Below are positions 16,483 through 26,009 of a stretch of DNA of 33,481 nt, piece by piece; within the stretch, counting starts at the first letter, position 1, and each line of letters starts with the position of its first letter. The stretch spans positions 1-33,481 of the forward strand of contig JAUXYG010000115.1 in NCBI GenBank assembly GCA_030694525.1, given 5' to 3'. The position numbers and the translations under genes were made by a program. This DNA is from Legionella sp. Lineage in GTDB: Bacteria > Pseudomonadota > Gammaproteobacteria > Legionellales > Legionellaceae. The notes under the pieces were generated by a model. The model did not search any database. It worked only from the letters and a program-made list of their open reading frames with translations, and was not told where the DNA came from.

Positions 16483-17966
16483 TTAAAATTACAATTTAAA
16501 ATTTTTGGCAGTATGTTAAGCAAATCCGTAGCAATTATTCCAGTTTCCCCCTGACTCTTGGCAATCATATCTCCAGCAACTGCATGAACCCAAACACCGA
16601 CCGTTGCCGCATCAGATAAAGACAGTCCTTGAGCACAAAGGGCAGCGATGATACCAGTTAATACATCTCCCATGCCAGCACTTGCCATACCTGGGTTACC
16701 TTTAGGGCAAATATAGGTTGTTTTTTCAACATTTTGTATAATCGTACCTGCTCCCTTTAAAACAACAACTCCGCCATATTGGGTTTGTAGACTATTAATG
16801 GATCTAAATCTATCCGATTGGATGGTTTTTCCAGAACAGGAAAGCAAGGCACCTGCCTCTCCTGGATGAGGCGTTAATACCCAATTATCATCCAATTGCG
16901 GGAACTGAGCTAATAAACGTAAGGCAGACGCATCAATTACCATAGGAAGCTGTGAGGTGATAGCCGATAAAAATAATGCTTTTGCCCAATCACTCTCGCC
17001 AAGCCCAGGACCAATAACACAAATGGTCGCTTTTGCTAATAACGGTTCTAAATCCCCAGCACAATTAACCCCCCAGACCATCGCCTCGGGGAGCAATGAC
17101 AGAGCAAACTCGGCATATTCAGGCCTGGTGGCAATACTTACGGCTCCCGCGCCCGCACGAAGGGCAGCCTTTGCTGTCAAACTTACCGCACCAGGCATAC
17201 CTATACCACTACCAATTATCAGTACATGGCCATAGTCTCCTTTATGGGAATTTCTTTTCCTTGCATCCAAGGGTAATGGTACCGTGTTTTCACATAATAA
17301 ATACGCGGAGGGTTTTATCTGCGGCACTAACTTATCTAATTGTAGGTTCCGACAATGAATATCACCGCAATAATCAGGACCATCGAGAGTATACATACCC
17401 GTTTTCAACCCGATAAAGGTGATGGTATAAGTCGCTTCAACACAAAAGTTTTCTACTTGACCTGTATCCGCGTTAAGACCTGACGGGATATCCAAAGCAA
17501 CGGTGGGTAAATTACTTGCGTTAATTTGTTGAATGGCTGTTGCAATGACTCCATGTACTGGACCTTTTAAACCAATTCCCAGAAGTGCATCGACGATAAG
17601 ATCGGCATCACCATCCATAGGTTCATCGGCCGATTGACACTCCACTCCCGCGTTAATTGCAGCCAAGGCGGCAAAACGTGCTGCAGAGGGGAGGTCTTCC
17701 AAAGCTTTACATTGATATACGATGACTGACAAACCATGTTCATGAGCTAGTCTTGCTAATACATATCCATCTCCGGCATTATTTCCTCCACCACAAAATA
17801 CGGCCAAATTACGCGCTTTAGGAAATAACTGTTGAACCAAAAAAAAAGCCTCGGCGCCGGCACGCGACATTAATTCATTTTCATTCAATTGATATAAGTT
17901 AAAAGCCTGCTGTTCAAAGGCTCTTATTTGTTCGCATTGATAAAGGGCATTTTCTGATTTGAACAC
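16479..17966 (-). CDS. nnr: bifunctional NAD(P)HX epimerase/dehydratase (YjeF type)
   Basis: This 495-aa repair enzyme restores hydrated NADH and NADPH. The N-terminal epimerase domain (about 10-210) contains VFCGGGNNAGDGYVLARL and PSGLNADTGQ. The C-terminal ADP-dependent dehydratase domain (about 235-490) contains IIGSGIGMPGA, TPHPGEAGALL, VVLKGAGTII and the anion-hole motif GNPGMASAGMGDVLTG. The start is GTG at 17966, with GGAG 7 bases upstream and no better ATG. Fusion of both domains matches E. coli YjeF (515 aa). It leads the operon running to the GT9 gene. Confidence 0.95.
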   Translation of the reverse strand: MFKSENALYQCEQIRAFEQQAFNLYQLNENELMSRAGAEAFFLVQQLFPKARNLAVFCGGGNNAGDGYVLARLAHEHGLSVIVYQCKALEDLPSAARFAALAAINAGVECQSADEPMDGDADLIVDALLGIGLKGPVHGVIATAIQQINASNLPTVALDIPSGLNADTGQVENFCVEATYTITFIGLKTGMYTLDGPDYCGDIHCRNLQLDKLVPQIKPSAYLLCENTVPLPLDARKRNSHKGDYGHVLIIGSGIGMPGAVSLTAKAALRAGAGAVSIATRPEYAEFALSLLPEAMVWGVNCAGDLEPLLAKATICVIGPGLGESDWAKALFLSAITSQLPMVIDASALRLLAQFPQLDDNWVLTPHPGEAGALLSCSGKTIQSDRFRSINSLQTQYGGVVVLKGAGTIIQNVEKTTYICPKGNPGMASAGMGDVLTGIIAALCAQGLSLSDAATVGVWVHAVAGDMIAKSQGETGIIATDLLNILPKILNCNFK

Positions 17967-18023
17967 CTGTTTGCTCCAAATTGGCTACTGTAAAAGAAAA
18001 GCACCTTACAATCAGGAATATTA

Positions 18024-18044
18024 AGGGTACTCCATAAGTACCCT
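18024..18044 (-). terminator. weak hairpin after sspB
   Basis: AGGGTACT (18024-18031) pairs perfectly with AGTACCCT (18037-18044) around a 5-base loop, 6 bases beyond the sspB stop. On the minus strand it is followed by TTAATATTCC rather than a T-run, so it is at best a weak terminator or an mRNA 3'-end stabiliser. Confidence 0.4.
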
Positions 18045-18049
18045 AATAT

Positions 18050-18445
18050 CTATTTAACTAATTTTAAAGAAGGCTTGTTTCTGGATGCAGCATCTGAATC
18101 TGGACTTGAAGAGGGAGGTGGCTCGTCCCCTTCCTCTATGGCAAAAGCTATGCCCTTACCATTTTCCCGAGCATAAATTTCTAAAACAGCATTTGGAGCT
18201 ACGTAAATTTGCTCAGTTTGTCCGGAAAATCTTGCTGTGAAAACAATACGATCATTTTCCAACAATAATCCCCGTGTCGCTGATGGAGAAATATTTAATA
18301 CAATACGTTCATTGCGAATGTGCTCTTGTGGCACCTGAACTCCAGGGTAACTGGAATCAACAAGAATATACGGCGTTAATTCATTATCAACAATCCAATC
18401 ATAAAACGCACGTATTAAATAGGGTTTATTTGATGTCATTGCCAT
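18050..18445 (-). CDS. sspB: ClpXP protease specificity-enhancing factor SspB
   Basis: This 131-aa protein tethers ssrA-tagged substrates to ClpXP. The N-terminal substrate-binding domain starts PYLIRAFYDWIVDNELTPYILVD and includes IVLNISPSATRGL and the FTARFSGQ strand. An acidic, Ser/Pro-rich linker (EEGDEPPPSSSPDSD) leads to a C-terminal SLKLVK, the ClpX-binding tail equivalent to E. coli LRVVK. The ATG directly follows the sspA stop TAA; Met at residue 3 is an alternative start. Operon with sspA. Confidence 0.96.
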   Translation of the reverse strand: MAMTSNKPYLIRAFYDWIVDNELTPYILVDSSYPGVQVPQEHIRNERIVLNISPSATRGLLLENDRIVFTARFSGQTEQIYVAPNAVLEIYARENGKGIAFAIEEGDEPPPSSSPDSDAASRNKPSLKLVK

Positions 18446-19066
18446 TTAAGCTGCTCTTATTTGTCTCTCAGCATCAGTCAAACTCGTCTGAAACGATTCA
18501 CGTTTGAAAACTCGCTGCATGTATGCAATTAATCCTTTAAATTCTGGAGCAATATCAAGTCCCAGTTGGGGTAAACGCCATAATAAAGGAGCCAGGGCAC
18601 AATCTAGTAAAGAAAACTCATCACTTAAAAAATAAGGCTTGTCAGCAAATACCGGATCAAGGCTGGTTAAGCTTTCCAGCAAATTGGCTCGAGCCTGTTC
18701 TGCATTTTCATCTCTAAGGATGTAATTCATCAGATAGTACCAGTCCTGCTCAATGCGGTGCATCATTTTACGCGTTTCTGCACGAGCAACCGGATAAACA
18801 GGTAATAATGGAGGATGAGGAAAACGTTCATCCAAATATTCCATAATAATTCGAGCTTCATAAAGAACCAGCTCGCGATCGATTAATGTAGGAACCGTAC
18901 CGTAAGGATTTAAGGCGAGTAAATCCGTGCCAGGCTCATCCTGTTTTACTGCGAGGATTTCTACATTAACGCCTTTTTCTGCAAGAACAATACGAACCTG
19001 ATGGCTATACACGTCATCAACATCAGAAAATAAAGACATTATGGTGCGCTTTGCAACAATTGCCAT
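18446..19066 (-). CDS. sspA: stringent starvation protein A SspA
   Basis: This 206-aa GST-fold protein binds RNA polymerase and alters sigma-70 promoter use in stationary phase. The thioredoxin-like N-domain begins MAIVAKRTIMSLFS and continues YSHQVRIVLAEKG. The family hallmark PHPPLLPVYPVARAETR is present near residue 85. The start at 19066 is chosen over the ATG two codons upstream because AAGAGGAG lies 7 bases before it and E. coli SspA aligns there. No catalytic GST residues are expected. In Legionella-type pathogens such regulators affect virulence gene expression, but that is inference here. Confidence 0.96.
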   Translation of the reverse strand: MAIVAKRTIMSLFSDVDDVYSHQVRIVLAEKGVNVEILAVKQDEPGTDLLALNPYGTVPTLIDRELVLYEARIIMEYLDERFPHPPLLPVYPVARAETRKMMHRIEQDWYYLMNYILRDENAEQARANLLESLTSLDPVFADKPYFLSDEFSLLDCALAPLLWRLPQLGLDIAPEFKGLIAYMQRVFKRESFQTSLTDAERQIRAA

Positions 19067-19234
19067 TAGCAACTCCTCTTAATCATATTAGACTGCAAAT
19101 GGACATAGTATCTACAGTTCAAAGACCAACATTCTACCACATTTTTACCCCTCTGGGTTATTTTATGAATAAATACACTCATTTTTAATAAATTTTGATT
19201 TAAATACATGGCTCTGATTATCAGGCTTTTTGCG
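19067..19234 (-). promoter_or_regulatory. sspA upstream region
   Basis: This 168-base AT-rich gap separates petC from sspA. On the minus strand, TGGTAGAAT (extended -10 like) lies about 60 bases before the sspA start. A short self-complementary CTGATAATCAG just after petC has no T-run. A promoter for sspAB here is likely given the gap, but the exact box is uncertain. Confidence 0.3.
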
Positions 19235-19984
19235 CTAATGTATTTTACGCCAATAAGTTTTCTTGAGTAGATACGCAACAATCAGGAAAAGACACAGAAA
19301 AGCAATAACAATAAATCCCAATCTATATCTTACCAGCTGAGCGGGCTCCCCTACATATGCCAGAAAGGTAACCAGATCTTTAACAGCATTTTCGAATTCT
19401 GCAGGATACATTTCTCCCTGCTGCACTGTTAATAAATAAGGCGCATGATTTCCATCCTTTTTTACTAATATGGTTTTACCCATTAAAGGCTCAAGTACAT
19501 TAGGCATTGCCACATCGGGCATCAGAATATTATTTACTCCAAACGGACGAGAGTCATCACTATAAAAACCCTGCAGATAATTAAATAACCACTGCGGCCC
19601 TCTATCTCGTGCGCTCAGGGACAAGTCTGGAGGGACCATCCCAAACCATTGTTTTGCGTCTTCTGGAAGCATGGCTATTTGAATCGGATCGTATATTACG
19701 GCCTGAGTAAATATTAAATTGTTTTTAAGCAGGTCTTCATCTACTTGCCCATCAAAAGTAGTTAATCCCAAATCCTCAGCCATACGATTATACCGCATGT
19801 ATTTTAAGGAATGACATCCTGAACAATAATTCATAAACAGCTGAGCACCTCGTTGTAAGCTTTCCCTATCCTTGATATCAATAGTTACCGACTTCAAAGG
19901 AATAGAACTTTCAGAGGCCAGCAGACTCTGGGCAGGTGTAATTAATATTAGAAGAGCACTAATTATCCATATTTTTTTTATCAT
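19235..19984 (-). CDS. petC: ubiquinol-cytochrome c reductase, cytochrome c1
   Basis: This 249-aa membrane-anchored c-type cytochrome of the bc1 complex begins with a signal peptide (about 1-23). The heme attachment site is CSGCH in NYCSGCHSLKYMRYNRMAEDLG. PDVAMPNVLEP contains the candidate axial Met region. One C-terminal TM anchor (about 223-243) ends in KKTYWRK. The start overlaps the petB stop by one base (TAATG). It accepts electrons from the Rieske centre and passes them to a soluble cytochrome c or an oxidase. Confidence 0.96.
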   Translation of the reverse strand: MIKKIWIISALLILITPAQSLLASESSIPLKSVTIDIKDRESLQRGAQLFMNYCSGCHSLKYMRYNRMAEDLGLTTFDGQVDEDLLKNNLIFTQAVIYDPIQIAMLPEDAKQWFGMVPPDLSLSARDRGPQWLFNYLQGFYSDDSRPFGVNNILMPDVAMPNVLEPLMGKTILVKKDGNHAPYLLTVQQGEMYPAEFENAVKDLVTFLAYVGEPAQLVRYRLGFIVIAFLCLFLIVAYLLKKTYWRKIH

Positions 19985-21195
19985 TATTTAGTAATCCGTA
20001 ACGGTACAGGGCGGTGTGATTCCATGCGTGTATATAAAGGCATAAAGATAAAATAGGAAAAGTATAGGACTGTGCTTATTCGCGCTAAAAATAATAGTAG
20101 AGGGGTAACTGGAGCCGTTCCCAAATATCCTAATAACAAAAAACTAAATACGAATAATCCAAGACTTATTCTCGAGAACAGGCCTTTATATCTCATTGAT
20201 CGTACCGGACTTCGGTCAAGCCATGGCATAAAAAACAATAAAATAATAGCGCCACCCATACAAGCAATACCAATCAATTTATTAGGTATCGCTCGTAAAA
20301 TGGCATAAAAGGGAGCCATGTACCAAACGGGAGCAATATGATCTGGGGTCACCATCGGGTTTGCTGGAACAAAATTAGCATGCTCTAAAAAGTAGCCCCC
20401 CATTTCTGGAGTAAAAAAAACGACCGAAAAGAATAAAATTAAAAAAACAAGTACTCCCACAAAATCCTTTACAGTGTAGTACGGATGAAACGGAATACCA
20501 TCTAATGGTTTACCCTGTTCATTTAATGTTTTTTTGATGTCAATTCCTTCTGGATTGTTCGATCCTACTTTGTGCAAGGCTACAATGTGAAGATACACTA
20601 ATAATAACATCATGATAGGGATGCCAATAACATGTAATGCAAAAAAACGTTGCAGAGTGGATGTAGCAATGGAAAAGTCTCCTCGTAACCACACCACTAA
20701 CGTTTTCCCCACATAAGGAATAGCGCCAAACAGGGAAGTAATAACTTCTGCCCCCCAAAAAGACATTTGCCCCCAAGGGAGAAGATAACCAAAAAAGGCT
20801 TCTGCCATGAGTAAAACGTAAAGAAACATTCCCAGTAACCACACTAATTCGCGCGGTTTTTGATATGAGCCATATAACAGGCCACGAAACATATGGAAAT
20901 AAATTACAATGAAAAATGCGGATGCACCGGTAGAATGCATGTAACGTAAAAGCCAGCCATAATTTACATCCCGCATAATATACTCTACTGAGGAAAAAGC
21001 CTGCTCTGCGCTAGGAGTATAAAACATGGTAAGCCACAAACCAGTGACTAACTGATTCATAAGCACAACCAATGCTAAAGAGCCAAAAAAATAAAAGAAA
21101 TTAAAATTCTTAGGCGCATAATATTCACTAAAATGATCTTTCCACGTGCTGATTAATGGAAACCGTGCATCTAACCAGGAAACAAATCCATTCAT
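19984..21195 (-). CDS. petB: ubiquinol-cytochrome c reductase, cytochrome b
   Basis: This 403-aa integral membrane subunit carries the two b hemes and quinone sites. Conserved segments include NYGWLLRYMHSTGASAFFIVIYFHMFRGL, GYLLPWGQMSFWGA, FFALHVIGIPIMMLLLVYLHI and the PEW-like loop TPEMGG. About eight TM helices fit a full-length bacterial cytochrome b. The start at 21195 is preferred over 21222: AGAGGG lies about 11 bases upstream, and it begins 4 bases after the petA stop. Confidence 0.96.
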   Translation of the reverse strand: MNGFVSWLDARFPLISTWKDHFSEYYAPKNFNFFYFFGSLALVVLMNQLVTGLWLTMFYTPSAEQAFSSVEYIMRDVNYGWLLRYMHSTGASAFFIVIYFHMFRGLLYGSYQKPRELVWLLGMFLYVLLMAEAFFGYLLPWGQMSFWGAEVITSLFGAIPYVGKTLVVWLRGDFSIATSTLQRFFALHVIGIPIMMLLLVYLHIVALHKVGSNNPEGIDIKKTLNEQGKPLDGIPFHPYYTVKDFVGVLVFLILFFSVVFFTPEMGGYFLEHANFVPANPMVTPDHIAPVWYMAPFYAILRAIPNKLIGIACMGGAIILLFFMPWLDRSPVRSMRYKGLFSRISLGLFVFSFLLLGYLGTAPVTPLLLFLARISTVLYFSYFIFMPLYTRMESHRPVPLRITK

Positions 21196-21199
21196 ATTT

Positions 21200-21823
21200 T
21201 TATCCCTCTTTTGCCTCTTCACCTATCACAATAGTATGTTCATCTTTAAAGTGATAAGGAGGAACTTCCAAATTAATAGGGGCAGGAACGCCCTTAAATA
21301 CACGGCCGGAAAGATCAAAAGTTGAGCCGTGGCAAGGACAGAAAAAACCACCGGGCCAATCAGGTCCTAGCTCTCCCATACTGGGTTTGTATTTAGGGGA
21401 ACAACCAAGATGAGTGCAAATACCGACAAGCACTAAATATTCAGGTTTGATGGAGCGATATTTATTTTGTGCATAAACCGGTTGTTGTTCTACTAAGGAT
21501 TCAGGATCCCGCAATTGCGGTTCGCTCGCACTTAGATGCTGTAACATCTCCTTGGTACGCCGAATAATCCATACCGGTTTTCCCCGCCATTCAACAATAG
21601 CTTGCTCACCGGGTTCCATTCGGCTCAGATCTACCTGTAAAGGAGCACCAGCAGCTTGCGCTTTAGCACTGGGTAACCATGAGGCAACGAAAGGAGTTAA
21701 AGCGCATACAGCACCCACTCCGCCTAAGACGCAAGTCGACTTCAGCAAAAATCGGCGTCGGTCTTCATCTTGCAATTCATTAAGGTCTTTATCATCCTGA
21801 TTTATATCGGTAATTTTACTCAC
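21200..21823 (-). CDS. petA: ubiquinol-cytochrome c reductase, Rieske iron-sulfur subunit
   Basis: This 207-aa [2Fe-2S] protein is anchored to the inner membrane. No ATG is available near the expected N-terminus. GTG at 21823 (reading SKITDINQDDKDL) is the likely start; the longer frame to 21925 would add an unrelated segment that covers the promoter. A Tat-type sequence DRRRFLLKSTCVLGG leads into a TM helix. The cluster ligands are in CTHLGCSP and CPCHGSTFD, both intact. First gene of petABC. Confidence 0.94.
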   Translation of the reverse strand: MSKITDINQDDKDLNELQDEDRRRFLLKSTCVLGGVGAVCALTPFVASWLPSAKAQAAGAPLQVDLSRMEPGEQAIVEWRGKPVWIIRRTKEMLQHLSASEPQLRDPESLVEQQPVYAQNKYRSIKPEYLVLVGICTHLGCSPKYKPSMGELGPDWPGGFFCPCHGSTFDLSGRVFKGVPAPINLEVPPYHFKDEHTIVIGEEAKEG

Positions 21824-21851
21824 CCTTATCTGCCTGATTTTAGATAGCTTA

Positions 21852-21879
21852 GTTATAACAAAGAAATACGATTTTTCAA
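21852..21879 (-). promoter_or_regulatory. candidate petABC promoter
   Basis: On the minus strand TTGAAA (21879-21874) and TATAAC (21857-21852) are separated by 16 bases, placing transcription start about 22 bases upstream of the petA GTG and just downstream of the rpsI terminator. Good position and reasonable sigma-70 match. Confidence 0.5.
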
Positions 21880-21908
21880 ACCGGTAGAAGAAACTATTTA
21901 TTCTAAAT

Positions 21909-21938
21909 AAAAAAAAACCCCGCAATAGCGAGGTTTTT
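21909..21938 (-). terminator. intrinsic terminator of rplM-rpsI
   Basis: On the minus strand an 8-bp stem (AACCTCGC/GCGGGGTT with one G-U pair) with a TATT loop is followed by nine T. It begins 15 bases past the rpsI stop and separates the ribosomal protein operon from petABC. Confidence 0.9.
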
Positions 21939-21952
21939 CCAAACAGAATAAT

Positions 21953-22384
21953 TTAACGTTTGGAGTACTGAGTAGCACGACGTGCTTTGTGCAGACCCAC
22001 TTTCTTTCTTTCAACACGACGAGAGTCACGCGTCAACAGACTGCGAGCACGAAGTTTTCTACGGAATGAATCTGGATTTGGCTCAGCATCTTTAGCCATG
22101 CCTTCTTCATCGTAAGCTACCAAGGCACGAGCTATACCTAAACGTACAGCACCAGCCTGACCAGAAACGCCGCCACCTGCAACAGTTATGTATATATCAA
22201 ACTTGTTTAGAAGATCAACAGTTTCTAAAGGCTGCATTACAACCATACATGAAGTTTCGCGACAGAAGTATTCTTTCAAACTGCGATTGTTAACTTTTAT
22301 CTCGCCTTTGCCTGGGCGTAAAAAAACACGAGCTGTTGAACTTTTTCTACGACCTGTGCCATAGTATTGCTTCATCTCAGCCAT
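21953..22384 (-). CDS. rpsI: 30S ribosomal protein S9
   Basis: This 143-aa protein begins [20 protein letters not shown] and ends with the universal [17 protein letters not shown] tail, which reaches the ribosomal P site. [19 protein letters not shown] is the core motif. It is slightly longer than E. coli S9 (130 aa) owing to residues around [12 protein letters not shown]. It sits 2 bases after rplM, and its Shine-Dalgarno GAGG lies in the rplM end. Confidence 0.98.
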   Translation of the reverse strand: MAEMKQYYGTGRRKSSTARVFLRPGKGEIKVNNRSLKEYFCRETSCMVVMQPLETVDLLNKFDIYITVAGGGVSGQAGAVRLGIARALVAYDEEGMAKDAEPNPDSFRRKLRARSLLTRDSRRVERKKVGLHKARRATQYSKR

Positions 22385-22386
22385 TA

Positions 22387-22821
22387 TTATTCCTCAATCT
22401 CTAGTTGCTTGGGTTGTTGCGCAGTATGTGGATGATCGCTTCCAACATAAACTTTCAGCTTACGATACATCTCTCTACCCAATGGATTTTTTGGTAACAT
22501 ACCTTTTACAGCGAGCTCGATAATTTTAACAGGATTTTTACCCTGTAATTTTTCGAAATTCACTGATTTGATACCACCAGGAAAACCGGTATGGTGATAA
22601 TACATCTTGTCTTTAAACTTACGGCCAGTCACTGTGACTTTTTCCGCGTTAGTTACAATAATGTAATCGCCGGTATCAACATGGGGTGTAAACTCAGCTT
22701 TATGCTTGCCCCGTAAACGACGGGCAATTTCAGTTGCTAAGCGACCCAAAACTTTATCGCTGGCATCGACCACTAACCAGTCACGTTTGACTTCATGGCC
22801 TTTGGCACTAAATGTCTTCAT
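22387..22821 (-). CDS. rplM: 50S ribosomal protein L13
   Basis: This 144-aa protein matches L13: [29 protein letters not shown] at the start, [26 protein letters not shown] and [18 protein letters not shown]. First gene of the rplM-rpsI operon, the standard bacterial pair. Confidence 0.98.
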   Translation of the reverse strand: MKTFSAKGHEVKRDWLVVDASDKVLGRLATEIARRLRGKHKAEFTPHVDTGDYIIVTNAEKVTVTGRKFKDKMYYHHTGFPGGIKSVNFEKLQGKNPVKIIELAVKGMLPKNPLGREMYRKLKVYVGSDHPHTAQQPKQLEIEE

Positions 22822-22873
22822 TAATTTAACTCCGTACCGCCTAAATTGGTAATCTTTCTATCATGGACGGGCG

Positions 22874-22902
22874 ATTTTAACCAAAACAGAAACATCCTAC
22901 AA
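22874..22902 (-). promoter_or_regulatory. candidate rplM-rpsI promoter
   Basis: On the minus strand TTGTAG (22902-22897), a 17-base spacer and TAAAAT (22879-22874) lie about 53 bases before the rplM ATG, in the 147-base gap after the ferredoxin gene. Moderate sigma-70 match in the right place. Confidence 0.45.
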
Positions 22903-22968
22903 GTAAAAAGGATAAAAATTTACAAACATTTATTAAATTCTTATAAAAACAACATAATTTGCATCATA

Positions 22969-23280
22969 TCAATCAATTAAAAGAGCGTCTACGATCTTGC
23001 CCTCAACAATATGGTGTCTGATTATTGAATCTATGTCTTCATAAGAGGAATAGGTATACCACACTCCCTCAGGATAAATAACGATACAAGGGCCAGAACT
23101 ACAACGCCCCAGACAACCCGATTTGCTGACACGAATTTTTCCTGGTCCATGCATCTCCAACTCTAACAACCTGGTTTTCATGTAGGAAAAAAATTCTTCG
23201 CCCCCGGAGTTGGCACAACATTGCTTGCCAGCAGGTTTTTGATTAGTACATAAGAGTACATGTTTTGCATAATAAGTCAA
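22969..23280 (-). CDS. thioredoxin-like [2Fe-2S] ferredoxin
   Basis: This 103-aa protein begins YYAKHVLLCTNQKPAGKQCC and has SKSGCLGRCSSGPCIVIYPEG. Cysteines 11, 22, 56 and 60 fit the thioredoxin-fold [2Fe-2S] ferredoxin pattern seen in Aquifex and Azotobacter proteins; C21 and C65 are extra. The electron partner is unknown. The start is TTG at 23280: no ATG exists before the first cluster ligand, and AGGAAAA of the ihfA end serves as Shine-Dalgarno. It follows ihfA by 4 bases, so it probably ends the thrS-ihfA transcript. Confidence 0.85.
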   Translation of the reverse strand: MTYYAKHVLLCTNQKPAGKQCCANSGGEEFFSYMKTRLLELEMHGPGKIRVSKSGCLGRCSSGPCIVIYPEGVWYTYSSYEDIDSIIRHHIVEGKIVDALLID

Positions 23281-23284
23281 AGAG

Positions 23285-23578
23285 CTATTTTCCTATGGAT
23301 TCGATTTTGGTTTTTAATTTCAATCCGGGTTTAAAAGTAACAACTCGTCGAGCAACCACAGGAATCTCTTCACCGGTTTTTGGATTTCTTCCAGGTCTTT
23401 GCGGTTTATCTCTTAAAGTAAAATTGCCAAAGCCGGACAACTTCACATGTTTTCCATTTTCTAAAGCATGCCGCAATTCTTCGAAAAAATTTTCCACCAT
23501 CTCTTTGGCTGCTGGTTTGGTCAATTTTAATTCATCACACAAGGTTTCTGCCATTATTGCCTTGCTCAATGCATTCAT
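23285..23578 (-). CDS. ihfA: integration host factor subunit alpha
   Basis: This 97-aa DNA-bending protein forms a heterodimer with IhfB. The family core [42 protein letters not shown] includes the minor-groove intercalating Pro arm ([10 protein letters not shown]). Length and position after pheT are as in E. coli. IHF influences Legionella differentiation and the expression of small RNAs in L. pneumophila. The start is 2 bases from the pheT stop, with GAGGGAA as the Shine-Dalgarno. Confidence 0.97.
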   Translation of the reverse strand: MNALSKAIMAETLCDELKLTKPAAKEMVENFFEELRHALENGKHVKLSGFGNFTLRDKPQRPGRNPKTGEEIPVVARRVVTFKPGLKLKTKIESIGK

Positions 23579-23580
23579 GA

Positions 23581-25962
23581 TTATTCCCTCAATAGGATTG
23601 CAAATTCATTTTCCAGTGTTTTGATTATAGCACTTATTACTAAATTGATCTCCGCATCAACCAGGGTGCGACTATCATTTTGTAAGGTCATCGCTATAGC
23701 CAAACTTTTTTTACCTTCTGGAATTCCTTTGCCGGTATAAACATCAAAGACATCAAAAGACTTTAGCCAATCCTCTGCAATTGAGTTTCTTACTGCTTGC
23801 TCTATTTGTTCGGCATTCACGCTGATATCCACTAAAAAAGACAAATCGCGTCTGATTTGGGGATATTTTGAAATCGTTTTATACCTTGGAGCACTCTTAT
23901 TGCTTAATGCATTTAAATTCAATTCAAACAGAATGACATCCTGTTGCAGATCAAGCGCATCACTTAATCGAGGATGCAAAACCCCAATCCATCCCGCATG
24001 TTGGCCATTAATTTGTATTTCGGCAGATTGTCCAGGATGCAACGCATCATGAACCGCCGGAATAAATGCAACATTTTTTAATTTAGATAAGGCAAACAAA
24101 GAACTCAGATCACCCTTAAGATCAAAAAAGTCAAAATGCCGTGGAGTTTCACTCCAGTGCATTACCCCCTGTTCACCAGTAAGCAAACCTGCGATACAAG
24201 GGCGTTCGTTTAATTTTTTGTTGTGAACATCAAATACAACCCCTATTTCAAAAAATTTAATTGCATTTTGTTGTCGGTGAACATTATAAATCATTGAGGC
24301 AATAAGGCCTGGCCACATGCCTATACGCATTTGGGATAATTCAGAGGAAATGGGATTTAATAACTGCATGCATTCACGCTGCGGATAAAGAGCATCCTGT
24401 ATTTCAGGGTCCACAAAGCTATAGCTAATCGTTTCGTTATATCCTCTATTACGAAACCAGACAGCCAAACGAGCAGAGAGCTGCTCTAATTCACTAGAGT
24501 GCCCTGCTTGAACTTCGGTATTCATCGGTTGTGCTATTAAATTATCATATCCATATAAACGAATTATCTCTTCCACCAAATCAACATCCTGCTGAATATC
24601 AAAACGATGTGAAGGAACAGAAACCTCAAATATACCTTTAGATTTATTAATAACGCCCATTCCCAAGCCTTCGAGTAAACTTTGCATTTTGGCTAAAGGA
24701 ATATCCAGACCGGTCAATTTTCTAACCTTTTCCGTATCAAATTGAAGTGTAATCTGAGCAGGAATATGCTCCAGATCAGATGCTTCAATCACAGGCCCAG
24801 CCTGTCCACCCGCAATAGACAAGATTAAAGAAGTTGCTCGTTCCAGGGCTTTAATCTGTAATTCTGGATCCACACCTCGTTCAAATCGTTGTGATGAATC
24901 ACTAAATAAACCAAATTTTCTCGCAACACCGGCAATAATGACAGGATTGAAAAAAGCACTTTCTAATAATACATCGGTTGTATGTGCTTGAACGGCACTA
25001 TTAGCACCACCCATGATTCCAGCCAACGCCATAGGTTTTTCCGCATCGGCAATAACCAATACTTTTTCGTTTAAGCTAATGGTCTGCCCATCTAATAACT
25101 CCAAATGTTCCGATGGATTACTAAAACGCACATTAATATCGCCATTTATTTTAGCTAAATCAAAGGCGTGCATGGGTTGACCCAATTCCAACATAACATA
25201 ATTCATTACATCAACAATGGGATGTAACACTCTTATACCGCCCCTGCGCAAACGTTCTGCCATCCATAATGGTGTTATGGCACTGGGATTAATATTTCTA
25301 ATGATGCGCGCACAATAATGCGGGCAGGCTTGCGTGCTTTTAAGGTTAACCTTTAATACATCATCCACCGTGGGAACCACAATGGTAACCGGCTGTTCCA
25401 CTAAGGATAATTGATTCAATACTGCAACTTCTCGCGCTATGCCAAGCACACTGAAACAATCAGCACGATTGGGCGTTAAATCCACATCGAAAACATGATC
25501 ATCCAAATTTAAATATTTACGTAAATCCATCCCTAAAGGCGCATCGTCTTCAAGCTCCAGAATGCCTTCTGAATGTTCGGACATGCCCAGCTCAGCGACG
25601 GAACATAACATTCCTTGCGATAATTCACCACGTAATTTGGATTCTTTAATTTTTAAACCACCTGGTAATTGCGCACCAATTTTTGCTAATGCTACTTTTA
25701 AACCACGCCTTACGTTAGCCGCACCACACACTACTTGCAACGAACTTCCTTCACCGACAGTGACATTGCATAAAGTTAATTTATCAGCATCTGGGTGGAC
25801 TTTGGTGCTTAAAACTTCAGCAACAACAACCTCGGTAAATTCACCAGCAACGGGACTGACTGCGTCAACCTCCAGACCAGCCATAGTTAATTGATCGGCT
25901 AACTCTTGTTCTGTTAATGAGAAGTTAACCCATTCACGTAACCATAACTTACTTAATTTCAT
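23581..25962 (-). CDS. pheT: phenylalanyl-tRNA synthetase beta subunit
   Basis: This 793-aa subunit pairs with PheS as an (alpha-beta)2 enzyme. It begins [15 protein letters not shown] tRNA-binding (EMAP-like) domain spans about 40-150 ([14 protein letters not shown]). B3/B4 editing and B5 domains follow ([17 protein letters not shown] near 335). The C-terminal FDX-ACB anticodon domain starts around [14 protein letters not shown] and runs to the end. The length is that of E. coli PheT (795). Confidence 0.98.
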   Translation of the reverse strand: MKLSKLWLREWVNFSLTEQELADQLTMAGLEVDAVSPVAGEFTEVVVAEVLSTKVHPDADKLTLCNVTVGEGSSLQVVCGAANVRRGLKVALAKIGAQLPGGLKIKESKLRGELSQGMLCSVAELGMSEHSEGILELEDDAPLGMDLRKYLNLDDHVFDVDLTPNRADCFSVLGIAREVAVLNQLSLVEQPVTIVVPTVDDVLKVNLKSTQACPHYCARIIRNINPSAITPLWMAERLRRGGIRVLHPIVDVMNYVMLELGQPMHAFDLAKINGDINVRFSNPSEHLELLDGQTISLNEKVLVIADAEKPMALAGIMGGANSAVQAHTTDVLLESAFFNPVIIAGVARKFGLFSDSSQRFERGVDPELQIKALERATSLILSIAGGQAGPVIEASDLEHIPAQITLQFDTEKVRKLTGLDIPLAKMQSLLEGLGMGVINKSKGIFEVSVPSHRFDIQQDVDLVEEIIRLYGYDNLIAQPMNTEVQAGHSSELEQLSARLAVWFRNRGYNETISYSFVDPEIQDALYPQRECMQLLNPISSELSQMRIGMWPGLIASMIYNVHRQQNAIKFFEIGVVFDVHNKKLNERPCIAGLLTGEQGVMHWSETPRHFDFFDLKGDLSSLFALSKLKNVAFIPAVHDALHPGQSAEIQINGQHAGWIGVLHPRLSDALDLQQDVILFELNLNALSNKSAPRYKTISKYPQIRRDLSFLVDISVNAEQIEQAVRNSIAEDWLKSFDVFDVYTGKGIPEGKKSLAIAMTLQNDSRTLVDAEINLVISAIIKTLENEFAILLRE

Positions 25963-26009
25963 TGATAGTCCCCTGCCTTTGCAACCAATTGGATGATGCT
26001 TGATTAAGA

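Noticed and set aside
19066..19281. 71-codon minus-strand frame upstream of sspA
   Set aside because: It spans the petC end and the sspA leader, has no family features and overlaps likely promoter DNA.
21824..21925. N-terminal extension of the Rieske protein from ATG 21925
   Set aside because: It would place 34 unrelated residues before the Tat signal and run over the candidate petABC promoter and part of the rpsI terminator; GTG 21823 fits the family.
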